Translations under genes and position numbers: made by a program
The notes under the pieces: model-generated
Seen by the model: the letters and a program-made list of their open reading frames with translations, nothing else
What the model was told of the DNA's origin: nothing
The model's database searches: none
Assembly (NCBI GenBank): GCA_039923455.1
Contig: JBDTCS010000234.1
Coordinates: forward strand, 1-5,285
DNA length: 5,285 bases
Origin: JBDTCS01 sp039923455
Lineage (GTDB): Bacteria > Bacteroidota > Ignavibacteria > Palsa-1295
Reading direction: 5' to 3'
Shown: positions 1 to 5,285 of the stretch, in pieces
Layout: every line of letters starts with the position of its first letter
Position numbering within the stretch: position 1 is the stretch's first letter

Positions 1-1
1 G

Positions 2-841
2 CCCCCTCGCGGTCTTGCGCTTGCCTCCGGACTTCCGGAATCGCTGCATACCCGAGTACGTGGCGCCGGTTGGGAAATTCTTCTTATGCAGTTCGGTAAT
101 CGCGCACATTTTCAACTCGATCTGACGGAGCGCGACATGCATGATTTTGCCAATGCAAAACTTGTGATTCGCGAGGATGACCTGACACACGCGGCTGCGT
201 TTCCGAGCGGTGTTAAGCTTGTGAAGGTAGAGCCCGATTCCTTAGAACTCGTGTTTGGAGGAGTGTTCCGAAAGCGTATGACTGTGGTGCCACGCTTTGA
301 TATTTCCGTCGCACCGGGATATGCTATCGTTGGCGAACCGACGGTGACACCCAACTTTACTATGGTGCAAGGCACCCACGCGATTCTCGACCCGATCACA
401 TTCTTTCCGACGAAGACCGTGCATAAACGCGATCTGCGTGAATCGGTTGACGAGACTATTGAACTCTCCGATACGCTCGGTTCGCAAATAACGCTCGGCG
501 CAAACGTTGTGTATAAAGTGCATGTGAATATCGAGGCAATCGCCGAACGGGTGTTCTCGAATGTCCCGATCGAAGTCGAAGCTGTTCCGCCGGAGAAGGA
601 AGTACTTCTGATTCCGAATGATGTATCGGTAACATTGCGGGGTGGAGTGAATCAACTCTCGAAAATATTACCATCTGCGTTTCATGCTAGAGTTACCTAT
701 CAGTCGGTGCTGTTCGATACGGCGAGTTCTGTTCGCCCAGAAGTGGATATTCCAGCAGGTACGACGTTCCTTGGAAGCGACCCTGAACGCGTCCGATTTG
801 TTGTGAGAAAACGAGCCGACACGACGCATGCAATTAAGTGA
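2..841 (+). CDS. YbbR/CdaR-like domain protein, 5'-truncated by window edge
   Basis: The reading frame is open from base 2 to the TGA at 839-841, giving 279 visible codons. The ATG at 86 is internal: the 28 codons before it read as YbbR sequence (LPESLHTRVRGAGWEILL resembles the 'P..V.v.v.G....l' core of the repeat), so the true start lies upstream. About three degenerate YbbR repeats of 80-90 residues follow one another. The first ends near VEPDSLELVFGG, the second runs from about VVPRFDISVAPGY to VYKVHVNIE, and the third from FSNVPIEVEAVP to RVRFVVRK. No cysteine is visible, which fits an extracytoplasmic protein; family members usually have an N-terminal membrane anchor, here off-window. 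In Firmicutes, YbbR (CdaR) binds and regulates the diadenylate cyclase CdaA, and ybbR often follows that gene. Whether that holds here cannot be seen. Its end overlaps the next start by 14 bases, implying translational coupling. Confidence 0.8.
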   Translation, partial: PPRGLALASGLPESLHTRVRGAGWEILLMQFGNRAHFQLDLTERDMHDFANAKLVIREDDLTHAAAFPSGVKLVKVEPDSLELVFGGVFRKRMTVVPRFDISVAPGYAIVGEPTVTPNFTMVQGTHAILDPITFFPTKTVHKRDLRESVDETIELSDTLGSQITLGANVVYKVHVNIEAIAERVFSNVPIEVEAVPPEKEVLLIPNDVSVTLRGGVNQLSKILPSAFHARVTYQSVLFDTASSVRPEVDIPAGTTFLGSDPERVRFVVRKRADTTHAIK

Positions 842-2678
842 TGCCTCGTTTGTCGTGCTCGATGTTGAGACGACCGGCATGTCTGCAGCCACCCATCGAA
901 TCACGGAGATCGCGATGTTGCGCGTCGAGGGCGGAAAGATTACGGAGCGATTCGAAAGTCTGATAAATCCCGAACAATATATTCCGCCGTTCATCGCGGA
1001 ATACACCGGCATCACAAATGCAATGATCTTCGGCAAGCCAACATTTCGTGAACTTGCGCCGGAGCTATCTAAGTTTGTGCGGGAGAGCGGTGCATCGCCT
1101 GTGATTGTTGGGCACAACGTCCGCTTCGATCATGGATTCCTGACCGAGTCGTATAAAAAAGCAGGCGATCTGCTTTTTTCTGCTCCCGAGGTGAATCACT
1201 ATTTGACCCTCTGCACCTGCAAGCTTGCGCTGCGTATGCTTCCCAAGCTTCAGCGCCGTACGTTGAAGCACGTCTCCGATTATTTTGGAATTAAGATTAA
1301 GGCTCGACATCGTGCGATGGGTGATGCCGAAGCAACCGCCAAAGTACTCTTGCACTTTCTCGAGATGGCCGAAGATGAACTTGAGTGCGAAGCGCTCGAA
1401 GATCTTTTGCGCCTGCAAAACAAAAAGACTCCACCGGCCAAACCACGTTCGAAGCAATTCACTTCGCTCAAAGATCAGGTGCACGAATTCCCCGAACGGC
1501 CGGGTGTGTATATCATGCGCGATAGCAGAAAGCAAGTGCTCTATGTGGGCAAAGCCAACGATCTTCGTGAGCGCGTCGGCGGATACTTCAGCACATCGAG
1601 CATGGCGCAAAGTTCGAAGCACGCGCGAATGATGAAAGCCGTTCGCGAGATCACCTACGAAGAGACGGGCAGCGAGCTCTCAGCATTGTTGCGTGAGAGC
1701 TTGACAATCAAAGCGCTTAAACCCAGATTCAATACGCTTGAGCGGCGTTTCAAGTCATCGTGCTTTTTACGCATCGATGTACAAAATTTATTTCCGCGTC
1801 TTGATTCCGTTCGAGAACCCGCCTCCGATGGTGCAGAATACTACGGGCCGTTCCGTTCGCGAAAAAGTGTGGAGGCATTGATCGAAGTACTCAATCGGTC
1901 ATTTCAATTGCGCGAGTGTGGCGATGAATTCCGAGTGAAGAAAGGCTCGAAGCCATGCTTCTATTATGATATTGGTCGGTGCGGTGCACCGTGTGCAGGA
2001 ATTCAAAGCTCCGAAGATTACGGATCAGAAGTTGACCGCTTGCGAAAATTTCTTTCTTCCGGCGAAGAGGGAATCCTCTCACTCGTGAAACAAATGATGG
2101 AGAACGCAAGCGACCGACTCGATTTCGAAGAGGCACAATATCTCAAGCTTCGATTCGAAGAGATGAAAAAAGTATTCGGCACGGGTGATCGGCCGTTCGC
2201 TGCAATCAACGCGAATGATTACGTGATCTTATTGCCGAATACGTCGGGTCAGGCCGAGATCTATTTTGTGCGCTATGGAAGATTGGCCAAGCAGGTTGTC
2301 GTCGGTTCTGATCAGTTGCTGAAGTCCGCTGACTGGTTTCGCAAACAGATCCGCAACTATTACAGCGAGAGCATTCCGGCAATTCCACCTGAGTGTGGCA
2401 AAGCGGAAGTAGACGAAATGCGAATCCTCGCCGGATGGAGCGAACGACAAAAGCGCAACGGCTGCTCGATCGTTTATTTGGGCGCCAAGGATGACGCAAT
2501 GATCCGCGAACTCGTCGCAGCGTTGACAGATGTCTTGAAAGTCGAGATACGGATTCCTACTGCAGCCAAACCCATTGTCACGACTAAGAAGAAGGTGGCT
2601 AAAGATTTTGTGTTCACTCCCGAAACCGTTCAGACTGCAAAAAGGCTTACACTCAAGCCAATGACGTTGCGCAAATAG
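828..2678 (+). CDS. DEDDh exonuclease / UvrC-like GIY-YIG nuclease fusion
   Basis: A 616-residue predicted cytoplasmic DNA-repair nuclease with two catalytic modules. Residues 1-180 form a DnaQ-like 3'-5' exonuclease with all DEDDh residues: D12 and E14 (LDVETTG), D101 (GHNVRFD), H161 and D166 (HRAMGDAEA). A basic linker (about 195-212) leads to a GIY-YIG domain (219-303): PGVY at 224-227, YVGKA at 239-243, R249, E290 and N302, matching UvrC's catalytic Tyr, Arg, Glu and Asn positions. UvrC-like sequence continues with YYGPF (338-342), C364, then C377, C385 and C389, which match the UvrC Fe-S cysteines, and a UVR-like helical hairpin (428-448). The C-terminal region (455-575) resembles the part of UvrC before its RNase H-like nuclease; that nuclease and the helix-hairpin-helix domains are absent. 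The tail is Lys/Arg-rich. Similar 'DEDD exonuclease + Cho-like' fusions are known in other bacteria, including mycobacteria. The start lacks a clear Shine-Dalgarno sequence but places the first exonuclease strand at the N-terminus, as usual. Likely role (inference): incision 3' of damage plus end trimming. Confidence 0.93.
   Translation: MQLSDASFVVLDVETTGMSAATHRITEIAMLRVEGGKITERFESLINPEQYIPPFIAEYTGITNAMIFGKPTFRELAPELSKFVRESGASPVIVGHNVRFDHGFLTESYKKAGDLLFSAPEVNHYLTLCTCKLALRMLPKLQRRTLKHVSDYFGIKIKARHRAMGDAEATAKVLLHFLEMAEDELECEALEDLLRLQNKKTPPAKPRSKQFTSLKDQVHEFPERPGVYIMRDSRKQVLYVGKANDLRERVGGYFSTSSMAQSSKHARMMKAVREITYEETGSELSALLRESLTIKALKPRFNTLERRFKSSCFLRIDVQNLFPRLDSVREPASDGAEYYGPFRSRKSVEALIEVLNRSFQLRECGDEFRVKKGSKPCFYYDIGRCGAPCAGIQSSEDYGSEVDRLRKFLSSGEEGILSLVKQMMENASDRLDFEEAQYLKLRFEEMKKVFGTGDRPFAAINANDYVILLPNTSGQAEIYFVRYGRLAKQVVVGSDQLLKSADWFRKQIRNYYSESIPAIPPECGKAEVDEMRILAGWSERQKRNGCSIVYLGAKDDAMIRELVAALTDVLKVEIRIPTAAKPIVTTKKKVAKDFVFTPETVQTAKRLTLKPMTLRK
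1155..1179 (+). terminator. Terminator-like perfect inverted repeat inside the exonuclease coding region
   Basis: Left arm AAAAAAGCAG (1155-1164), loop GCGAT, right arm CTGCTTTTTT (1170-1179): a perfect 10-bp stem with a 5-base loop. It looks like a weak, bidirectional intrinsic terminator, since the A6/T6 arms place a U-tract after a short GCAG/CTGC stem on either strand. It lies within codons for YKKAGDLLFS, between exonuclease motifs II and III, so it cannot be an efficient terminator on the sense strand without blocking the gene. It may be chance, a site of partial polarity, or active on antisense RNA. The structure is certain; the function is not. Confidence 0.3.
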
Positions 2679-2702
2679 AGATTTCAGAAATACACATAGT
2701 CC

Positions 2703-3893
2703 ATGACCGACAACGCACTCGAGAAAAGAATCCGCGATCTCGCCGAAAAGGCATATCCCGAAATGGTCGCACTGCGTCGTACCATTCATGCGAACCCCGA
2801 ACTTGCTTTCGAAGAGCACGAAACGAGCGCACTCGTCGCTAAGACGTTAAAAAAGCTTGGCGTGGAAACGACCGAAGGTGTTGCGAAGACCGGAGTACTC
2901 GGCACCATTCGTGGTGCGACGAAAGGTAAGACGATTGCACTTCGTAGTGACATGGATGCGCTCCCGATCCTCGAAGCGACCGGACTTCCGTTCGCGTCCA
3001 AGAATGCGGGAAGGATGCATGCATGCGGTCACGATGCGCACACCGCAATCGGACTTGGTGCCGCGATGATACTCTCGCAACTCAAGGAAGAATTCTCTGG
3101 TGAAGTACGATTTCTCTTTCAACCGAGTGAAGAGCGTAATCCGGGTGGCGCACCGTTCATGATCGAAGCCGGTGCACTTGATGGTGTGTCTGAAATATAT
3201 GGGTTGCATGTGCTATCGCAAGCAGATGCAGGGACGGTTGGTTTTTGTGTTGGCGAAATGATGGCGAGCGCCGATGAACTCTATATCACAATTCGCGGCA
3301 AGTCCGGCCATGGTGCAAGGCCGCATCTTGCGATCGACCCCATCGTTACCGCAGCTCAAGTGATCTTGGGACTCCAAACATTGGTGAGTCGTAACCTCGA
3401 TCCGTTCGCGCATGGAGTTATCACCATCGGCAGCATTCACGGTGGATTTGCGCCCAACATTATTCCGACTGAAGTAAAACTGATTGGGACTTTGCGATCT
3501 ATGTCGAAAGAGTGGCGCGAGTTTGCGCACAGACGTGTGCATGAAATTATTGAAGGTATCGTCCATTCCGCCGGTGGTGAGTGCGATGTTCATATCGACA
3601 AAGGTTATCCCGTGCTTCGCAATTCGCTCGAAGAAACAGATTTCGCGGAAGCCTGTGCAATCAAATTATTCGGTGAGGAGCACGTATTTCAAGCAGAGCG
3701 ACTTATGGGCGCTGAAGATTTTGCATACTATCTCGAGAAGGTCCCGGGAACATTCTATCGACTCGGAATCCGTAACGAGAACGAGGGGATCACAGCAGAT
3801 ATTCATAACGATCACTTTACGATCGATGAGTCGGCACTCAAGACGGGCGCTGCCATGCAAGCCTATTTGGCGATCAAGGCGCTTCAGCGTTAA
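2703..3893 (+). CDS. M20D-family amidohydrolase (N-acyl amino acid / hippurate hydrolase type)
   Basis: A 396-residue metalloenzyme, typical length for peptidase family M20 subfamily D, whose members hydrolyse amide bonds in N-acyl-amino acids, hippurate, indole-acetyl-amino acids or small peptides using a metal centre. Visible motifs in order: HANPELAFEEHET (29-41), IALRSDMDALPI (78-89), HACGHDAHT (106-114) with ligands C108 and H110, FQPSEERNPGGA (139-150) with E143/E144, GLHV (167-170) with H169, SGHGARPH (201-208) at the start of the lid/dimerisation domain (about 185-295), MGAEDFAYY (335-343), and the C-terminal ligand H368 in IHNDHFTIDE. All expected ligands are present, so the enzyme should be active. 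There is no signal peptide, so it is predicted cytoplasmic. The ATG is the first possible start, since an in-frame TAG lies two codons upstream; no Shine-Dalgarno sequence is seen. It follows the nuclease gene by 24 bases. The exact substrate cannot be told from sequence, and neighbours give no clue. Confidence 0.95.
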   Translation: MTDNALEKRIRDLAEKAYPEMVALRRTIHANPELAFEEHETSALVAKTLKKLGVETTEGVAKTGVLGTIRGATKGKTIALRSDMDALPILEATGLPFASKNAGRMHACGHDAHTAIGLGAAMILSQLKEEFSGEVRFLFQPSEERNPGGAPFMIEAGALDGVSEIYGLHVLSQADAGTVGFCVGEMMASADELYITIRGKSGHGARPHLAIDPIVTAAQVILGLQTLVSRNLDPFAHGVITIGSIHGGFAPNIIPTEVKLIGTLRSMSKEWREFAHRRVHEIIEGIVHSAGGECDVHIDKGYPVLRNSLEETDFAEACAIKLFGEEHVFQAERLMGAEDFAYYLEKVPGTFYRLGIRNENEGITADIHNDHFTIDESALKTGAAMQAYLAIKALQR

Positions 3894-3937
3894 CGGTACG
3901 TCTCCTCAAAAAACATCGTTGGTCGTGTCAGCTCTTC

Positions 3938-3969
3938 GTATTACTAATTCATGAACCCAGTATTACTAA
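3938..3969 (+). repeat. Two direct copies of GTATTACTAA flanking the start codon of the membrane protein gene
   Basis: Identical 10-mers at 3938-3947 and 3960-3969, spaced 22 bases start to start (about two helical turns), lie on either side of the ATG at 3951. Such an arrangement could be an operator or an mRNA regulatory site, but it could equally be chance. The second copy lies within codons 4-7 (VLL and the first base of the Arg codon). Confidence 0.25.
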
Positions 3970-5285
3970 GGCCGCGGTATGCGGCGATCGCGGTAGCACT
4001 CATCACATTTGTTGTGTATCTGACAACAATGTCGCATAGTGTTGATTTTATCGACGCAGGTGAGCTCGCAACTGTTTGTCACACACTCGGCATTGCGCAT
4101 CCGACAGGATATCCGCTTTTTGCACTTGTTGGATATGTGTTCTCGATTCTTCCTATTGCGAGCCAGGTGATCGTTCGCATGAATATCATGGCGGCGCTAT
4201 TTACATCGCTTGGCGCGGGTGCGATGGTATTCCTCATGTTTGAAATTCTCTCGTTCTGGTTGTCGAGTGAATCAACAAAACAAAATAGACCCCAAGCGAA
4301 AGGCAAGAAGAATTCGCAACAGCGAGAAAACGAAAGATTACCAAAAGTTACAACGACTGATTCCGAAGCGCAATCTGCTTTGCCGTTTGTAGCATCTTTT
4401 GTTACGGGGCTCATCGCTGCATTCGCGACTACGTGGTGGGGACAATCGACTTCAATCGAAGTCTACCCGTTGCATTTGTTTCTGATCCCAATCACACTGA
4501 CCTTCTTCTTGCGAATGATTCGTAAGGAGGATCCGATGTCGAGCAAGATCACTCGTGATGCGCAGTTATTTGCGATAACTCTAGGGCTCTCGTTCAGCAA
4601 TCACTTGACAACGGTACTCATCGCTCCGGCGTGTCTCTATCTTTATTTTGTCCGATTCGGATTTGGAATCAAGGCTTGGGAAAAGATCGCTCGTCTTGCG
4701 ATTCCATTTGTCCTCACGCTTTTGCTCTATCTATATCTCCCGATTCGCTCCTCGCAATATCCAATAATGGATTGGGGCCATCCTGCGAATCTACAAAATT
4801 TTCTCAAGCATGTTACCGGTGGGCAGTATAAAATCTGGATGTTCACCGGTTCTGCTTCGGCCGCGAAGAACATGTCGTATTTCTGGAGTCATCTATCGAC
4901 CGAGTTTGGAGTCTTGACCTTGCTATTCGCTTTGGCTGGGCTCGTGACGCTCATCGTGCGCTTCAAATTTCCGTTGCGTGGCAGGATCGGCGCAGCCAAC
5001 TTCACACTCTTCACTATACTGCTTTTCTTTGGTTGCTTGTTCTATGCGATCAACTATGAGATTCACGATATCGACTCCTATTTTTTGCTGGCGTATCTCA
5101 CGATTTCGCTTTGGGCTGGGATCGGGATCGTAGGTGCGAACCAGTATTTCTCAAAAGAAAAGGCGCGCATCATACTCCAAGGGACACTTGCGTTGGGCTT
5201 GTTGTGTGCGGGGGTTGAGTGTGCATTGCACTACGCAGATGCTGACGAGAGTGGCAATTATTTTGTCGAAGATTACGCGCATAAC
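3951..5285 (+). CDS. DUF2723 / TMEM260-like polytopic membrane protein, 3'-truncated by window edge
   Basis: The frame is open from the ATG at 3951 to the last base (445 codons, no stop), so the C-terminus is off-window; family members are usually much longer. The start is fixed by an in-frame TAA two codons upstream. The N-terminus has the DUF2723 signature: a transmembrane helix (about 11-28), then SVDFIDAGELA (30-40) with D35 and E38, and GIAHPTGYPLFALVG (47-61), continuing to RMN (76-78). Later come WWGQSTSIEVYPLH (162-175), LGLSFSNH (211-218), LPIRSS (263-268), DWGHP (274-278) and VTGGQY (288-293). Further hydrophobic helices lie near 78-103, 145-163, 172-190, 205-236, 248-264, 318-338, 350-369, 376-396 and 405-427. 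The layout resembles GT-C glycosyltransferases, with acidic residues in the first outer loop; human TMEM260, in this family, is a protein O-mannosyltransferase. Donor and acceptor here are unknown. A charged insert at about 105-143 is unusual. No Shine-Dalgarno sequence precedes the start. Confidence 0.9.
   Translation, partial: MNPVLLRPRYAAIAVALITFVVYLTTMSHSVDFIDAGELATVCHTLGIAHPTGYPLFALVGYVFSILPIASQVIVRMNIMAALFTSLGAGAMVFLMFEILSFWLSSESTKQNRPQAKGKKNSQQRENERLPKVTTTDSEAQSALPFVASFVTGLIAAFATTWWGQSTSIEVYPLHLFLIPITLTFFLRMIRKEDPMSSKITRDAQLFAITLGLSFSNHLTTVLIAPACLYLYFVRFGFGIKAWEKIARLAIPFVLTLLLYLYLPIRSSQYPIMDWGHPANLQNFLKHVTGGQYKIWMFTGSASAAKNMSYFWSHLSTEFGVLTLLFALAGLVTLIVRFKFPLRGRIGAANFTLFTILLFFGCLFYAINYEIHDIDSYFLLAYLTISLWAGIGIVGANQYFSKEKARIILQGTLALGLLCAGVECALHYADADESGNYFVEDYAHN
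4524..4538 (+). promoter_or_regulatory. Internal consensus Shine-Dalgarno plus in-frame ATG in the DUF2723 gene
   Basis: AAGGAGG at 4524-4530 is followed five bases later by an ATG (4536-4538) that is codon 196 of the same frame (RKEDPM). This is the ideal anti-Shine-Dalgarno match and spacing, whereas the visible gene starts at 828, 2703 and 3951 have none. It could direct internal initiation of a shorter product lacking the D35/E38 loop, or cause ribosome pausing in the loop between helices. It may also be chance, because Lys-Glu-Asp codons easily yield AAGGAGGA. Confidence 0.3.

Noticed and set aside
86..88. ATG at 86 as the start of the first gene
   Set aside because: The frame is open to the window edge and the preceding codons match the YbbR repeat core, so this is an internal methionine.
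1065..1622. Long minus-strand open frame (185 codons) opposite the nuclease gene
   Set aside because: It lies wholly opposite a gene with clear catalytic motifs and its translation has no recognisable domain; it is a shadow of codon bias.
2644..2659. Small hairpin GGCTT-ACACTC-AAGCC near the end of the nuclease gene as a terminator
   Set aside because: Only five base pairs, no U-tract, and it lies before the stop codon.
2229..2819. Minus-strand open frame (196 codons) spanning the end of the nuclease gene and the start of the hydrolase gene
   Set aside because: No recognisable domain, and it overlaps two well-supported genes; an antisense shadow.
3015..3027. ATGCATGCATGCG alternating palindromic tract
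   Set aside because: It encodes the invariant MHACGH metal-binding motif of the hydrolase and needs no further explanation.
3915..3950. Possible promoter in the 57-base gap (TTGGTC and TATTAC)
   Set aside because: The spacing is about 14 bases, too short for a sigma-70 type promoter, and no Bacteroidota-type TAnnTTTG element is present.
3484..3954. Plus-strand open frame (156 codons) out of frame over the end of the M20D gene and the following gap
   Set aside because: It overlaps the conserved MGAEDFAYY and HNDHFTIDE coding region, and its translation is basic and low in recognisable motifs.
4448..4463. Inverted repeat GACTTC-AATC-GAAGTC
   Set aside because: A six-pair stem within the conserved coding segment for TSIEVYP; expected by chance at this length.
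4079..4831. Several short open frames on both strands within the last 1.3 kb (minus 4079-4414, plus 4210-4392, plus 4631-4831)
   Set aside because: All lie inside the continuous DUF2723 frame from 3951 to the window end, which explains the region fully.

Overview
The window is densely coding. All four genes lie on the + strand with almost no intergenic space, and both outer genes run off the window. In order they are: (1) a YbbR/CdaR-like protein cut at the 5' edge (2-841); (2) a fusion of a DnaQ-type DEDDh 3'-5' exonuclease with a UvrC/Cho-type GIY-YIG endonuclease (828-2678); (3) an M20D-family metal-dependent amidohydrolase (2703-3893); (4) the N-terminal 445 residues of a DUF2723/TMEM260-like polytopic membrane protein, a putative GT-C glycosyltransferase, open to the last base (3951-5285). 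I saw no RNA genes, CRISPR arrays, insertion sequences or phage genes, and no gene-free stretch longer than 57 bases.

The organism is most likely a member of the Bacteroidota/Chlorobiota (FCB) group, perhaps an uncultured Ignavibacteria- or Kapabacteria-like lineage. The reasons are the DUF2723 protein of the bacterial type common there, the exonuclease/GIY-YIG fusion and YbbR protein, moderate GC, and starts at 828, 2703 and 3951 that lack a Shine-Dalgarno sequence. This is inference from protein type and gene style, and no marker gene is present.

Genes 1 and 2 overlap by 14 bases and are almost certainly translated from one message. Genes 3 and 4 follow after 24 and 57 bases without a convincing terminator or promoter, so all four could be co-transcribed. 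Their functions do not form an obvious pathway: envelope/c-di-AMP-associated protein, DNA repair nuclease, peptide or acyl-amino-acid hydrolysis, and protein or envelope glycosylation. This looks like ordinary core-genome packing in a compact genome.

The most interesting points are: the two-nuclease repair protein, which keeps the four UvrC iron-sulfur cysteines but ends where UvrC's second nuclease domain would begin; a perfect 10-bp inverted repeat with A6/T6 flanks inside the exonuclease coding sequence; a consensus AAGGAGG plus in-frame ATG inside the membrane protein gene; and a charged insertion in a predicted cytoplasmic loop of that same protein. I did not find a convincing new multi-gene system.
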